From NCBI GenBank assembly GCA_902793325.1, contig CADBCY010000007.1, forward strand, positions 1 through 64,000: a stretch of 64,000 nt of DNA, written 5' to 3'. Position 1 is the stretch's first letter. Every line of letters begins with the position of its first letter. Shown piece by piece: positions 39,231 to 49,401 of the stretch. This DNA comes from an uncultured Eubacteriales bacterium (lineage in GTDB: Bacteria; Bacillota; Clostridia; Christensenellales; Aristaeellaceae). The notes under the pieces are model-generated. The model ran no database searches and was not told the DNA's origin. It saw only the letters and a list, made by a program, of their open reading frames with translations. The position numbers were made by a program, and so were the translations under genes.

Positions 39231-40259
39231 ATGATCCGAACCGTCGCCATCGTCAGCCTGTCCAGCGGCACGCTGGGCGAACCCTTTGCCAGGCACGAGC
39301 TGGAGCTCGGCGTCCGGCGCCTGGAGCAATACGGCCTGAACGTGCGGTTCATGCCCCACGCGCTGCGCGGCGCGGCGTTCGTGGAGGCGCACCCGGAGAA
39401 GCGCGCGGAAGACCTGCTGCGGGCCTTCCGCGACCCGGAGATCGACATGATCCTCTGCGCCATCGGCGGCGACGACACCTACCGCCTGCTGCCGTACCTG
39501 TTCGACCGGGACGAGCTGCGGCGCGCCGTTTCAAGCAAGGTGTTCCTCGGCTTTTCCGACACCACGATCAACCACTTCATGCTGCGGAAGGTGGGGCTGA
39601 ACACCTTCTACGGCCAGTCCTTCCTCGCCGACGTCTGCGAGCTCGACCGGGAGATGCTCCCCTACACCCGGCGGTACTTCGAGGAGCTGATCGCCACCGG
39701 CGGTATCCGGGAGATCGTCTCCAGCGACGTCTGGTACGAGGGCAGGCAGTCGTTCGGCCCCGACCGGATCGGCACGCCGAACCCCGTCCACCCCAACCGC
39801 GGGTTCGAGCTGCTGCAGGGCCGCCCGGTGTTCTCCGGAGAGATCCTCGGCGGCTGCATCGACTCCATGTACGACTGCTTCGACGGCGAGCGCTACGCCG
39901 ACATGCCCGCGCTGTGCCGCCGCTACGGGCTGTTCCCCGCCGCGGAGGAATGGCGGGGCAAGCTGCTGCTGCTGGAGACCAGCGAGGAGAAGATGCCGCC
40001 CGAAAAGTACCGCCGGGCGCTTGAAATCCTCCGGGACGCCGGGGTCCTCGGCGCGGTGTCGGGCATACTGGCGGGCAAGCCCATGGACGAGTGCCATGAT
40101 GCGGCCTACCGGCAGGCGCTCGTGGAGGTCGTGGACGATCCCTCGCTGCCCATACTGTGCAACCTCAGCGTCGGCCACGCGCTCCCGCGCTGCATCATCC
40201 CCTTCGGCGTGGAGGCGCGCGTGGACGCGGAGCGCCAGCGCATCACCTTCGCCCGCTGA
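39231..40259 (+). CDS. Peptidase family S66 (LD-carboxypeptidase / MccF-like)
   Basis: A 342-residue cytoplasmic serine peptidase of family S66. It has the conserved IGGDDTYRLLPYL strand-loop and the nucleophile Ser109 in GFSDTT. Further conserved regions are the GEILGGCIDSM block and the C-terminal SVGHALPRCIIPFGVEA. S66 includes LD-carboxypeptidases of peptidoglycan recycling and MccF-type self-immunity enzymes that cleave microcin C-like conjugates. The sequence (N-terminal TVAIVSLSSGTLGEPFARHE, insertion with PVHPNRGFELLQG) looks more MccF-like. GGGAGG precedes the start. It stands alone with its own promoter and terminator. Confidence 0.85.
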   Translation: MIRTVAIVSLSSGTLGEPFARHELELGVRRLEQYGLNVRFMPHALRGAAFVEAHPEKRAEDLLRAFRDPEIDMILCAIGGDDTYRLLPYLFDRDELRRAVSSKVFLGFSDTTINHFMLRKVGLNTFYGQSFLADVCELDREMLPYTRRYFEELIATGGIREIVSSDVWYEGRQSFGPDRIGTPNPVHPNRGFELLQGRPVFSGEILGGCIDSMYDCFDGERYADMPALCRRYGLFPAAEEWRGKLLLLETSEEKMPPEKYRRALEILRDAGVLGAVSGILAGKPMDECHDAAYRQALVEVVDDPSLPILCNLSVGHALPRCIIPFGVEARVDAERQRITFAR

Positions 40260-40270
40260 CGGCGCAAAAA

Positions 40271-40320
40271 ACATCGCCCCGCGCGGAACGGCGTACCTTC
40301 CGCGCGGGGCGATGTATTCT
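40271..40320. terminator. Bidirectional terminator between S66 and rbgA
   Basis: A perfect 18-base stem ACATCGCCCCGCGCGGAA (40271-40288) / 40298-40315 with a 9-base loop; ATTCTTTTT follows on plus and TTTTTTGCGCC on minus. Confidence 0.9.
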
Positions 40321-40373
40321 TTTTGGGAAATGCCGGGATCGGCCGCGACACGGGGCGCGACATCCGGGAAGAG

Positions 40374-41234
40374 CTATCTTTCGCAGGGCTCGAGGGTGAT
40401 TCTGCCCACCTTGCCGGCGCGGAACTCGTCGAGCACCAGGGCGGCGGCGCGGTCGGTGTCGAAGCGCCCGCCGGAGAGCAGCCAGCCCCGGCCCCGGCAC
40501 GCGGCCTCGAGCAGCACGTGCGGCTCGGCCTGCGCGCCTTCCGGCAGGTTCAGCTTGAACCGCGCGGCCACGGCGGCGGGGTTCAGCTCGTACAGCAGCG
40601 CCAGCAGCCCGCCGGCCAGGTCCTCGGTATCCATGATCTCGTCGCGGATGGAGCCCAGGCAGGCCAGCAGCCTCGCCGCCTCCTGGTCGTCCAGCCGGGG
40701 CGGGAGCATGCCGGGGGTGTCGAGGATCTCCAGGTACGGCCCCAGCCTGACCCACCGGTTGGCGCGCGTGACGCCCGGCCGGTCCGACGCCTGCACCACG
40801 GCGCTGCCGTGGAGGCGGTTGATGAAGGTGGACTTGCCCACGTTGGGGATGCCCGTCACCATGAAGCGCACGGTCTTGCGGACACCCCGCGCGGCGAAGC
40901 GCTCCAGCGCCGGCTTCGAGGCCTCCTCGATCCTGCCCAGGATGTCCTTCACCTTGCCGCCGTTGCTGTTGAAGCGCATGGCCGTCAGGCCCTGGCGGCG
41001 GAAGTACTCCGCCCAGCGGGCCGTCTCCCGGTCGTCGGCCAGGTCGGCCTTGTTCATCACCAGGATGCGCGCCTTGTCGCGGGTCAGCTTCTCCAGGTCG
41101 CGGTTGCGCGTGGCCAGCGGCGCGCGGGCATCGCACAGCTCGATCACGGCGTCCACCGCGCGCAACTGCTCCTGCAGCAGGCGGCGGGTCTTCGCCATGT
41201 GGCCGGGATACCAGTTGATTCGATCGTTGGGCAT
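40374..41234 (-). CDS. rbgA: Ribosome biogenesis GTPase RbgA (YlqF)
   Basis: A 286-residue circularly permuted GTPase: G4 NKAD (61-64) comes before G1 GIPNVGKS (128-135) and G3 DTPG (172-175), the diagnostic order of YlqF/RbgA. The N-terminus INWYPGHMAKTRR is also typical. It assists late assembly of the 50S subunit. It is the last gene in the rimM-trmD-rplS-GNAT-rbgA order; in Bacillus relatives ylqF also follows rplS. Confidence 0.94.
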   Translation of the reverse strand: MPNDRINWYPGHMAKTRRLLQEQLRAVDAVIELCDARAPLATRNRDLEKLTRDKARILVMNKADLADDRETARWAEYFRRQGLTAMRFNSNGGKVKDILGRIEEASKPALERFAARGVRKTVRFMVTGIPNVGKSTFINRLHGSAVVQASDRPGVTRANRWVRLGPYLEILDTPGMLPPRLDDQEAARLLACLGSIRDEIMDTEDLAGGLLALLYELNPAAVAARFKLNLPEGAQAEPHVLLEAACRGRGWLLSGGRFDTDRAAALVLDEFRAGKVGRITLEPCER

Positions 41235-41268
41235 AATCGGTTTTCCTTTCAGCAGGGAATCGTAAGGC

Positions 41269-41802
41269 TCACCGGACGGCCTGCGCGCGGAGCGCCCGCC
41301 ACGCCGCGCGCGACATGGCGTAGACCGCGGTGACGCCGTTGACGTCGTCCGCGTATTCGTCGACCTTCTGCATGCCGATGGCCCGCGCCGTGGCGGCGGA
41401 GGCGACGTTGGTGTGCTTCATGTAGCAGTAGGCGGCGTCGAAGTCCGTCTCCTCGAACAGGAAGTCCCGGCACCGCGCGGCGGCCTCCTTCGCGTAGCCC
41501 CGCCGCCAGTGCGACGGGTGGATGTGGTAGCCGATCTCGGGCAGGCGCCTGCCGCGGATGAGCTGCATGGTGACGCCGCAGTCGCCGATCAGCGCGCCGG
41601 TGTCCTTCAGGCACACCGCCCACAGCCCGAAGCCGAGGCGGGCGTAGTTGTCCCGGTTCCAGGCGATCCACCGCCGCACGCGGTCGTCGTCAAAGGGCGC
41701 GGGATAGTGGGCCATCGCCCGCGGGTCGGACAGGATCCCGCGCAGCGCGTCAAAGTCGCCGTCGTCCATCTCCCGCAGCAGCAGGCGTTGGGTTTCAAGC
41801 AT
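41269..41802 (-). CDS. GNAT-family N-acetyltransferase (RimJ/RimL-like)
   Basis: A 177-residue acetyltransferase. It starts MLETQRLLLREMDDGDFDAL, the usual RimJ/RimL-type opening, with the acetyl-CoA region HPSHWRRGYAKEAAARC. The substrate is unknown; relatives acetylate ribosomal proteins or small amines. CGGAGG precedes the ATG. It sits between rplS and rbgA, past a terminator hairpin, in an otherwise conserved ribosome gene order. Confidence 0.85.
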   Translation of the reverse strand: MLETQRLLLREMDDGDFDALRGILSDPRAMAHYPAPFDDDRVRRWIAWNRDNYARLGFGLWAVCLKDTGALIGDCGVTMQLIRGRRLPEIGYHIHPSHWRRGYAKEAAARCRDFLFEETDFDAAYCYMKHTNVASAATARAIGMQKVDEYADDVNGVTAVYAMSRAAWRALRAQAVR

Positions 41803-41820
41803 GTCTGTCCTCCGTCAATC

Positions 41821-41850
41821 AAAAACGGGAACCGCTGTTCGCGATTCCCG
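41821..41850 (-). terminator. Terminator after rplS
   Basis: CGGGAATCGC pairs with GCGGTTCCCG (one mismatch) around a 5-base loop, followed on the minus strand by TTTTT. Confidence 0.7.
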
Positions 41851-41866
41851 AATCCGGCCGGAGGGA

Positions 41867-42211
41867 TTAAGTCCTCTCCTTGACCTTGGCTGCCTTGCCG
41901 CTGCGCTGGCGCAGATAGTACAGCTTCGCGCGACGGACCTTGCCGCGGCGGATGACCTTGATGCTGTCCACGCGGGGGCTGTGCAGCGGGAACGTGCGCT
42001 CGACGCCGACGCCGTAGGAAGTGCGGCGCACGGTAAACGTTTCGCGGACAGAGCCGTTGCGGCGGGCGATGACCACGCCTTCAAAGGCCTGCAGACGTTC
42101 GCGGGAACCTTCGACGACCTTCACCTGGACGCGGACGGTATCGCCGACCGCGAACTCCGGGATGTCGCTCTTGAGCTGGGCGCTCTCGATGGAACGGATG
42201 ATCTCATTCAT
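41867..42211 (-). CDS. rplS: 50S ribosomal protein L19
   Basis: A 114-residue protein with the L19 core: [34 protein letters not shown] and [21 protein letters not shown]19 lies at the 30S/50S interface. Length is normal. A promoter (42288-42316) lies upstream in the gap after trmD, so rplS has its own transcription start with a leader of about 70 bases. An L19 autoregulatory leader is possible but I cannot confirm its structure. Confidence 0.96.
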   Translation of the reverse strand: MNEIIRSIESAQLKSDIPEFAVGDTVRVQVKVVEGSRERLQAFEGVVIARRNGSVRETFTVRRTSYGVGVERTFPLHSPRVDSIKVIRRGKVRRAKLYYLRQRSGKAAKVKERT

Positions 42212-42287
42212 GGGAATTTCCTCCTTTCCTCTCCAGGACGTTCATGCTGACCGAGGTCACAGAGGACCGCCCGTTTTCAACTTGTCT

Positions 42288-42316
42288 ATTATAACACGGC
42301 CCGCGCCGCGTGACAA
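42288..42316 (-). promoter_or_regulatory. Promoter of rplS
   Basis: Minus strand: TTGTCA (42311-42316), 17-base spacer, TATAAT (42288-42293). Confidence 0.7.
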
Positions 42317-42329
42317 GGGTGTATTTGTG

Positions 42330-43481
42330 TTAAACTTGCGCAACCCAGGCGCCGGCGCGGCGGCCCGTCGCGCGCAGGAAGGTGCGCCTTCGCGCCGCGT
42401 CCGCGAGCACGACATCGCCCAGCCCCTCCGCCGCCTCCTGCGTCAGCGCGCCCGCGTCGGGGAGCCGATAGAGCAGGCCGTCCTTCGGCAGGTACAGCTC
42501 TCCTGCGCCGGACAGTCCGTCCCGCCAGGCCGCCCAGGCGTCCCCTGTCCCGGCCGCGGGAACGTAGCCCATCGTGAACGCCTGCCACAGTCCGCCCACG
42601 TGCCGGCGGCCGGGGAGGCACTGTTTCCGCGCTTCCTTCCTGCGCTCCGCGGGCACGAACGCCTCGATCCATTCCCTCGGCCAGCGGTCCGCCAGCCGCA
42701 ATTCCAGCCGCTCGAACGGCACGCCCGCCGCCGCCAGCGCCGCCCCGACCGCCTCCGCGCGCTTCAGCCGCGCCAGCATCGCGCGGTCGGCGTCGTCCAG
42801 CGGCGCGCTTTCGAGCAGCTCCGGGCGGCGCGCCAGCGTGAGCGCCAGCGACTGCTCCCTGCGCCAGGCCAGGATGTCCGCGTGGTTGCCGCCCAGCAGC
42901 ACGCCGGGGACCTCCGCGCCGCGAAACGCGGCGGGCCGGGTGTACTGCGGGTACTCCAGCAGGCCCGTGGAGAAGCTCTCGTCCTCGCTGGACTCGTCCG
43001 AGCCCAGCACGCCCGGCACCAGCCGGGCCACGGCGTCGATGAGCACCAGCGCGCCCAGCTCCCCGCCGGTGAGCACGTAGTCGCCGATGGAGATTTCCTC
43101 GTCGATCACCGCGTCCAGGGCCCGCTGGTCCACGCCCTCGTAGTGGCCGCACAGCAGCGCCAGCTCCTCCTCCCCCGCCAGCTCCTCCACCACGCGCTGG
43201 GTGAGCGTCCTGCCCCGGGGGGACAGGTACACCCGCCGGCCGCGGAAGTCCGGCGGCAGGTGCGCGGCGAAGGCGTCCACGATGGGCTGGGCGGACATCA
43301 CCATGCCCGCGCCGCCGCCGAAGGGATAGTCGTCGGTGCGGCGGTGCCTGTCCAGCGTGTAGTCGCGGATGTTGACGAGCTCCACCGCCATCAGCCCCCG
43401 CTCGACGGCGCGGCCCAGTATGGACGCCTCCAGCATCGGGCGCAGCATGTCGGGGAACAGGGTAAAGACCTTAATCCTCAT
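42330..43481 (-). CDS. trmD: tRNA (guanine37-N1)-methyltransferase TrmD with an extra C-terminal domain
   Basis: A 383-residue protein. Residues 1-~235 are a full TrmD: MRIKVFTLFPDMLRPML, PFGGGAGMVMSAQPIVDA, the knot LLCGHYEGVDQRALD and GDYVLTGGELGALVLIDA, then GVLGSDESSEDESF. TrmD normally ends near 240-250. Here about 140 further residues follow (EWIEAFVPAERRKEARKQCL, GGLWQAFTMGYVP, GELYLPKDGLLYRL). The extension recalls the outline of DUF4275 proteins, but I am not sure. TrmD methylates G37 of tRNAs to keep the reading frame. It overlaps rimM by 11 bases. Confidence 0.92.
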   Translation of the reverse strand: MRIKVFTLFPDMLRPMLEASILGRAVERGLMAVELVNIRDYTLDRHRRTDDYPFGGGAGMVMSAQPIVDAFAAHLPPDFRGRRVYLSPRGRTLTQRVVEELAGEEELALLCGHYEGVDQRALDAVIDEEISIGDYVLTGGELGALVLIDAVARLVPGVLGSDESSEDESFSTGLLEYPQYTRPAAFRGAEVPGVLLGGNHADILAWRREQSLALTLARRPELLESAPLDDADRAMLARLKRAEAVGAALAAAGVPFERLELRLADRWPREWIEAFVPAERRKEARKQCLPGRRHVGGLWQAFTMGYVPAAGTGDAWAAWRDGLSGAGELYLPKDGLLYRLPDAGALTQEAAEGLGDVVLADAARRRTFLRATGRRAGAWVAQV

Positions 43482-43998
43482 CGAACACCGCCACCTCGTC
43501 CAGGCGCTTGCCGTCCAGCAGCATCTCGCCCTTCTCCAGGTCCACCTTCACGACCACGCTCTTCAGCGCGGGCACCAGCACCTCGCCCAGGGGGCCCCTG
43601 AACACGTACACGTCGTTCCCGCCGGGCTGCAGCACGTCCTTCAGCTCCCCCAGGTCGCGCCCGTCGCTGACCACGCCGCGAAGGCCGTAAAGGTCGGCCA
43701 GGAAGGTGGTGTCCTCGTCCAGCGCCACCGCGTGGGCGCGGTCGACGTACACCCTCGTGCCGCGCAGCTTCTCCGCCCCGTCCCGGTCGGTCACGCCCTC
43801 CACGTTCAGGAACACGGCGTCGTCCTGGATGCGGTTCACGGCGACGCGCACGGGCAGGTAGGCGCCGTCGCGCCCGAAGTACACGTTCTCGAGCCCTTCG
43901 AAGCGCGCGATGTCGCAGGTGCAGGGGCGCAGCTTCACCTCTCCGCGCACGCCCTGGGGCTTGGTGATCTCGCCGATCATCAGGTATTGGCTGAGCAT
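43471..43998 (-). CDS. rimM: Ribosome maturation factor RimM
   Basis: A 175-residue protein with the RimM N-terminal beta-barrel (MIGEITKPQGVRGEVKLRP) and the C-terminal PRC-barrel (FLADLYGLRGVVSDGRDLGEL, then VLVPALKSVVVKVDLEKGEM). RimM helps mature the head of the 30S subunit through S19. GGAGGG precedes the ATG at 43998. It is the first gene of the rimM-trmD pair. Confidence 0.94.
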   Translation of the reverse strand: MLSQYLMIGEITKPQGVRGEVKLRPCTCDIARFEGLENVYFGRDGAYLPVRVAVNRIQDDAVFLNVEGVTDRDGAEKLRGTRVYVDRAHAVALDEDTTFLADLYGLRGVVSDGRDLGELKDVLQPGGNDVYVFRGPLGEVLVPALKSVVVKVDLEKGEMLLDGKRLDEVAVFDED

Positions 43999-44050
43999 GG
44001 TATCCCTCCGGTGATGGTTTCGCCGCCGGCGACCGGCGCACGGCGCATCC

Positions 44051-44080
44051 ATTATACCCCCTCCCTCCCCCTCGCCGCAA
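44051..44080 (-). promoter_or_regulatory. Promoter of rimM-trmD
   Basis: Minus strand: TTGCGG (44075-44080), 18-base spacer, TATAAT (44051-44056). Confidence 0.6.
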
Positions 44081-44121
44081 GCCCCGGCGCGTAAAACGAC
44101 GAAATATTCATACAGACGCGC

Positions 44122-44150
44122 TTGCATCCGCGGCGGGAATTGGGTACAAT
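44122..44150 (+). promoter_or_regulatory. Promoter of the ACT/UPF0210 genes
   Basis: TTGCAT (44122-44127), 17-base spacer, TACAAT (44145-44150), divergent from the rimM promoter. Confidence 0.7.
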
Positions 44151-44198
44151 AGCCACATTCACCGATCCAACCCACGACCGTTTTGGAGGAAACCCGAC

Positions 44199-44480
44199 AT
44201 GAACGAAGTAAAGAAAGCCGTCATCAGCGTGCTGGGCGCGGACCGCAAGGGCATCATCGCCGGCGTCAGCCGCATACTGTTCGAGAACGACGCCAACATC
44301 CTGGACATCTCCCAGACCATCGTGTCCGGGCTGTTCAGCATGATCCTGATCGCCGACATCGGCTCCACCCAGTGCTCCTTCGACGCGCTGAAGAGCCAGC
44401 TCGACGCCCTGGGGCGGGAGCTGTGCCTGCAAATCCGCATCCAGCGCAGCGAAATCTTCGAGGCGATGCACCAGATCTGA
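44199..44480 (+). CDS. ACT domain protein (UPF0237 type)
   Basis: A 93-residue protein made of one ACT domain plus a short helix: KAVISVLGADRKGIIAGVSR, FENDANILDISQTIVSGLFS. ACT domains bind amino acids or regulate partner enzymes. It lies 63 bases before an UPF0210 gene; the two families are nearly always paired in Firmicutes and are often annotated as ACT protein plus PFL-like protein. The role is unknown. Confidence 0.9.
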   Translation: MNEVKKAVISVLGADRKGIIAGVSRILFENDANILDISQTIVSGLFSMILIADIGSTQCSFDALKSQLDALGRELCLQIRIQRSEIFEAMHQI

Positions 44481-44543
44481 CCGGCGCGCCGCGCACCCTT
44501 CCCCGTTTCCCACGATATCCCGAATGGCTGAGGAGCGTCACCC

Positions 44544-45896
44544 ATGATACACACTTCCGAAATCCTGGAAACCCTGCAGATGATCGACCACCAGAAGCTG
44601 GACGTGCGCACGATCACCATGGGCATCTCGCTGCTGGGCTGCGTCAGCGACGACGAGCGCCGGCTCTGCGACAACATCTACGACACCATCACCCGCCGGG
44701 CGGAGCGCCTGGTGAAGGTCGGCGAGGACATCGAGCGCGAGTTCGGCGTGCCCATCGTCAACAAGCGCATCTCCGTCACCCCCGCGGCGCTGGTCACCGG
44801 CGCCATCCGGAACCCGGTGGAGGTGGCCGTGACGCTGGACCGCGCGGCGAAGGCCACCGGCGTCAACTTCATCGGCGGCTACTCCGCGCTGGTGCACAAG
44901 GACATGACCGCCGCCGACCGCAGGCTGATCGAATCCATCCCCGAGGCGCTGTCCCGCACCGACTTCCTGTGTTCCTCGGTAAACGTCGGCTCCACCCGCG
45001 CGGGCATCAACATGGACGCCGTGCGCCTGATGGGCGAGGTCATCCGGCAGACCGCCGCGGCCACCCGCGAGACGGGCGGGCTGGGCTGCGCGAAGCTGGT
45101 GGTGTTCTGCAACGCCGTGGAGGACAACCCCTTCATGGCCGGCGCGTTCCACGGCCCCGGCGAGGGCGACTGCGCGGTGAGCGTGGGCGTCAGCGGGCCG
45201 GGCGTGGTGAAGGTGGCGCTGGAGAAGGTCAAGGGCCGCCCCTTCGACGAGGTGGCCGAGACCATCAAGCGCACCGCCTTCCACATCACGCGCGTGGGCC
45301 AGCTGGTGGCGCGCGAGGCCAGCCGCCGCCTGGACGCGCCGTTCGGCATCGTGGACCTCTCCCTGGCCCCCACCCCCGCCGTCGGCGACTCCGTGGCGGC
45401 CATCCTGGAGGAGATGGGGCTGGAGGTCTGCGGCGCGCACGGCACCACGGCGGCGCTGGCGCTGCTGAACGACGCGGTGAAGAAGGGCGGCGTGATGGCC
45501 TCGTCCCACGTGGGCGGGCTCAGCGGCGCGTTCATCCCCGTCAGCGAGGACAACGGCATGATCGAAGCCGCCCGCCGCGGCGCGCTGAGCCTGGAGAAGC
45601 TGGAGGCCATGACCTGCGTGTGCAGCGTGGGCCTGGACATGATCGCCATCCCCGGCGACACCCCCGCGGAGACCATCGCCGGCATCATCGCCGACGAGGC
45701 CGCCATCGGCATGGTCAACAGCAAGACCACCGCCGTGCGCGTCATCCCCGCGCCGGGCAAGGACGTGGGCGACGACGTGGCGTTCGGCGGGCTGCTGGGC
45801 CACGCGCCGGTCATCCCGGTGCGCACGCTGGACAGCGCCGCCTTCATCCACCGCGGCGGCCGCATCCCCGCGCCGCTGCATTCGCTGAGAAACTGA
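44544..45896 (+). CDS. UPF0210 / PFL-like family protein
   Basis: A 450-residue cytoplasmic protein of family UPF0210 (DUF711), related in fold to pyruvate-formate-lyase-like proteins but lacking the glycyl-radical loop. Signature regions: [25 protein letters not shown]-like region [28 protein letters not shown], and [20 protein letters not shown]. Its biochemical role is not known. Partner ACT gene immediately upstream. Confidence 0.9.
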   Translation: MIHTSEILETLQMIDHQKLDVRTITMGISLLGCVSDDERRLCDNIYDTITRRAERLVKVGEDIEREFGVPIVNKRISVTPAALVTGAIRNPVEVAVTLDRAAKATGVNFIGGYSALVHKDMTAADRRLIESIPEALSRTDFLCSSVNVGSTRAGINMDAVRLMGEVIRQTAAATRETGGLGCAKLVVFCNAVEDNPFMAGAFHGPGEGDCAVSVGVSGPGVVKVALEKVKGRPFDEVAETIKRTAFHITRVGQLVAREASRRLDAPFGIVDLSLAPTPAVGDSVAAILEEMGLEVCGAHGTTAALALLNDAVKKGGVMASSHVGGLSGAFIPVSEDNGMIEAARRGALSLEKLEAMTCVCSVGLDMIAIPGDTPAETIAGIIADEAAIGMVNSKTTAVRVIPAPGKDVGDDVAFGGLLGHAPVIPVRTLDSAAFIHRGGRIPAPLHSLRN

Positions 45897-46022
45897 CCGC
45901 ATGTCAACCGAACGGCGAAGGGGCTTTGCATCGCTTCCCGTTCATCCCGGCCCGCCGCGGCGGACGGAGGAAACCCGCTTTCCCCCGCCCTGCGCGGCGG
46001 GCGACGATCCTTCGAGGTGCGC

Positions 46023-48017
<1,995 letters not shown>

Positions 48018-48023
<6 letters not shown>

Positions 48024-48046
48024 CTTCGTCCCCCGGTCAGTTTTTT
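48018..48046 (+). terminator. Terminator overlapping the recG stop
   Basis: AACTGAC (including the TGA stop) pairs with GTCAGTT across an 11-base loop, followed by TTTT. Confidence 0.55.
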
Positions 48047-48062
48047 CCATGCGCCGCCCGGC

Positions 48063-48091
48063 TTGCATTTTCTGTAACTTTGTGTTATCAT
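48063..48091 (+). promoter_or_regulatory. Promoter of the Nudix-like gene
   Basis: TTGCAT (48063-48068), 17-base spacer, TATCAT (48086-48091), with the start at 48118. Confidence 0.55.
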
Positions 48092-48117
48092 ATGCGTTGC
48101 AAAGGAAGGTGATGCGC

Positions 48118-48546
48118 ATGTCCGGGGTCATCCGCAGTTGTGCGGGAGGCGTGGTGTTCTGCGGCGAAAACGTATTTCTGCTGATGAGCGACCGCGGCGA
48201 ATGGGTCATGCCGAAGGGCGTCATCCGCAGTTGCAACCGCTCCAACGACGTGGCGCTGTGGCGCGTGGAGGACGAGGCGGGCATCCATGCGGAGATCATC
48301 GGCATCGCCGGCAATACCCGCTACGACTTCTTCTCCGAGAGCCGGGGGCAGGAGGTCAGCAACCGCATCCAGTGGTTCGCCATGCGCGCCGCCGACGCCT
48401 CCTACCAGATATCCTACGACCAGGGCTTCCTGAACGGCGGCTACTACAGCGTGCCCAAGGCCCGGGAGATGCTCACCTATGCGGACGACAAGCAGATCCT
48501 GGACACCGCGTGGGACATCTACCTGAAATCGCAGGCGCAGGCATAA
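48118..48546 (+). CDS. Nudix-fold protein with a degenerate Nudix box
   Basis: A 142-residue protein: SGVIRSCAGGVVFCGENVFL, WVMPKGVIRS, then a helix with RVEDEAGI where the Nudix box should be. Aligned to G-x5-E-x7-R-E-U-x-E-E-x-G-U, the first Glu is Asn, the R-E pair is W-R and one catalytic Glu is Asp. Only the last Glu and G-I remain. Catalysis by the usual mechanism is doubtful, so it may be a binding or regulatory Nudix-fold protein. GGAAGG eight bases before ATG 48118 sets the start; ATG 48112 is too close. Confidence 0.75.
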   Translation: MSGVIRSCAGGVVFCGENVFLLMSDRGEWVMPKGVIRSCNRSNDVALWRVEDEAGIHAEIIGIAGNTRYDFFSESRGQEVSNRIQWFAMRAADASYQISYDQGFLNGGYYSVPKAREMLTYADDKQILDTAWDIYLKSQAQA

Positions 48547-48557
48547 GCCGTTTCCTC

Positions 48558-48591
48558 CACCCCACCGTGCGCCGCGGCGGGGTGTTTTTTT
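48558..48591 (+). terminator. Terminator after the Nudix-like gene
   Basis: CACCCC-A-CCG pairs with CGG/CGGGGTG (imperfect GC stem) followed by seven T. Confidence 0.75.
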
Positions 48592-48685
48592 GTCCCCTGG
48601 GCGCGCCTTTATTTTATCCCTTTGTAATTTGTTCGTGACAAAATCCCTCCCCGGGGACAAATTGCTTCCTTTCATTCGGAATCTG

Positions 48686-48711
48686 TGCTATAATGTGGGA
48701 TGGTGTATAAT
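48686..48711 (+). promoter_or_regulatory. Extended -10 promoter(s) of the maf-mre-mrdA-rodA cluster
   Basis: TGCTATAAT (48686-48694) is a perfect extended -10. A second TATAAT lies at 48706-48711. The matching -35 boxes are weak. Confidence 0.6.
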
Positions 48712-48785
48712 ACTGCGTATGTTATATACAGTAACAGGGGGCGGCGGCGGACGCCCGTCCCGATGCACCGGAAAGCGATGAAACC

Positions 48786-49382
48786 ATGCGAGAACACACC
48801 CTGCCCGCGCCGCTGATCCTGGCGTCGGGCTCGCCCCGCCGGCGGGAGCTGCTGGCGAAGATGGGCTATAGCTTTGAAACCTGCTCGCCCGACGTGGACG
48901 AACACGTCGGCGGCCACCCGCGGGACATCGTGCTGACGCTGGCCCGTCGCAAGGCCGAGGCCGCGGCGGCGGACATCCCGGAGGGCATCGTGATCGCCTC
49001 GGACACGCTGGTGTCGCTGGACGGCGCGCCGCTGGGCAAGCCCGCGGATGCGGCCGACGCCCGGCGCATGCTGCGCGCCCTGTCGGGGCGGGAACACGAG
49101 GTGTTCAGCGGCGTGTGCGTGCTGGACGCGCGGACCGGCTGGCAGCGCGCCGTCGCGGTGCGCACCGGCGTCACCTTCCGGCCGCTCTCAGACGCGGAGA
49201 TCGACGCATACATCGCCACCGGCGAACCGATGGACAAGGCCGGCGCCTACGGCATCCAGGGCGGCGCGGGCAGGTTCGTGGCGGCGCTGGACGGTTCCTT
49301 TGAAAACGTGATGGGCTTCCCGGTGGACGAGGTCGAGGCGCTCCTGCGCCAGGCGGCCGAGGAAGTCCGTCCCATCCAATAA
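48786..49382 (+). CDS. maf: Maf family nucleotide pyrophosphatase
   Basis: A 198-residue Maf protein: LILASGSPRRRELLAKMGY, ASDTLVSLDGAPLGKPAD and the C-terminal GAYGIQGGAGRFVAALDGSF. Maf hydrolyses non-canonical or canonical NTPs such as dTTP/UTP and influences septum formation. It is directly before mreB (19-base gap), as in Bacillus. Confidence 0.94.
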   Translation: MREHTLPAPLILASGSPRRRELLAKMGYSFETCSPDVDEHVGGHPRDIVLTLARRKAEAAAADIPEGIVIASDTLVSLDGAPLGKPADAADARRMLRALSGREHEVFSGVCVLDARTGWQRAVAVRTGVTFRPLSDAEIDAYIATGEPMDKAGAYGIQGGAGRFVAALDGSFENVMGFPVDEVEALLRQAAEEVRPIQ

Positions 49383-49401
49383 CGAGCTGCGGAGGTACAG
49401 C

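Noticed and set aside
42212..42290. An L19 ribosomal leader RNA upstream of rplS
   Set aside because: The leader length is right, but I could not draw a convincing structure matching the known motif, so it is not listed as a feature.
43998..44175. Upstream in-frame extension of RimM
   Set aside because: The extension would cross the promoter at 44051-44080 and lacks homology; the ATG at 43998 has a good ribosome site.
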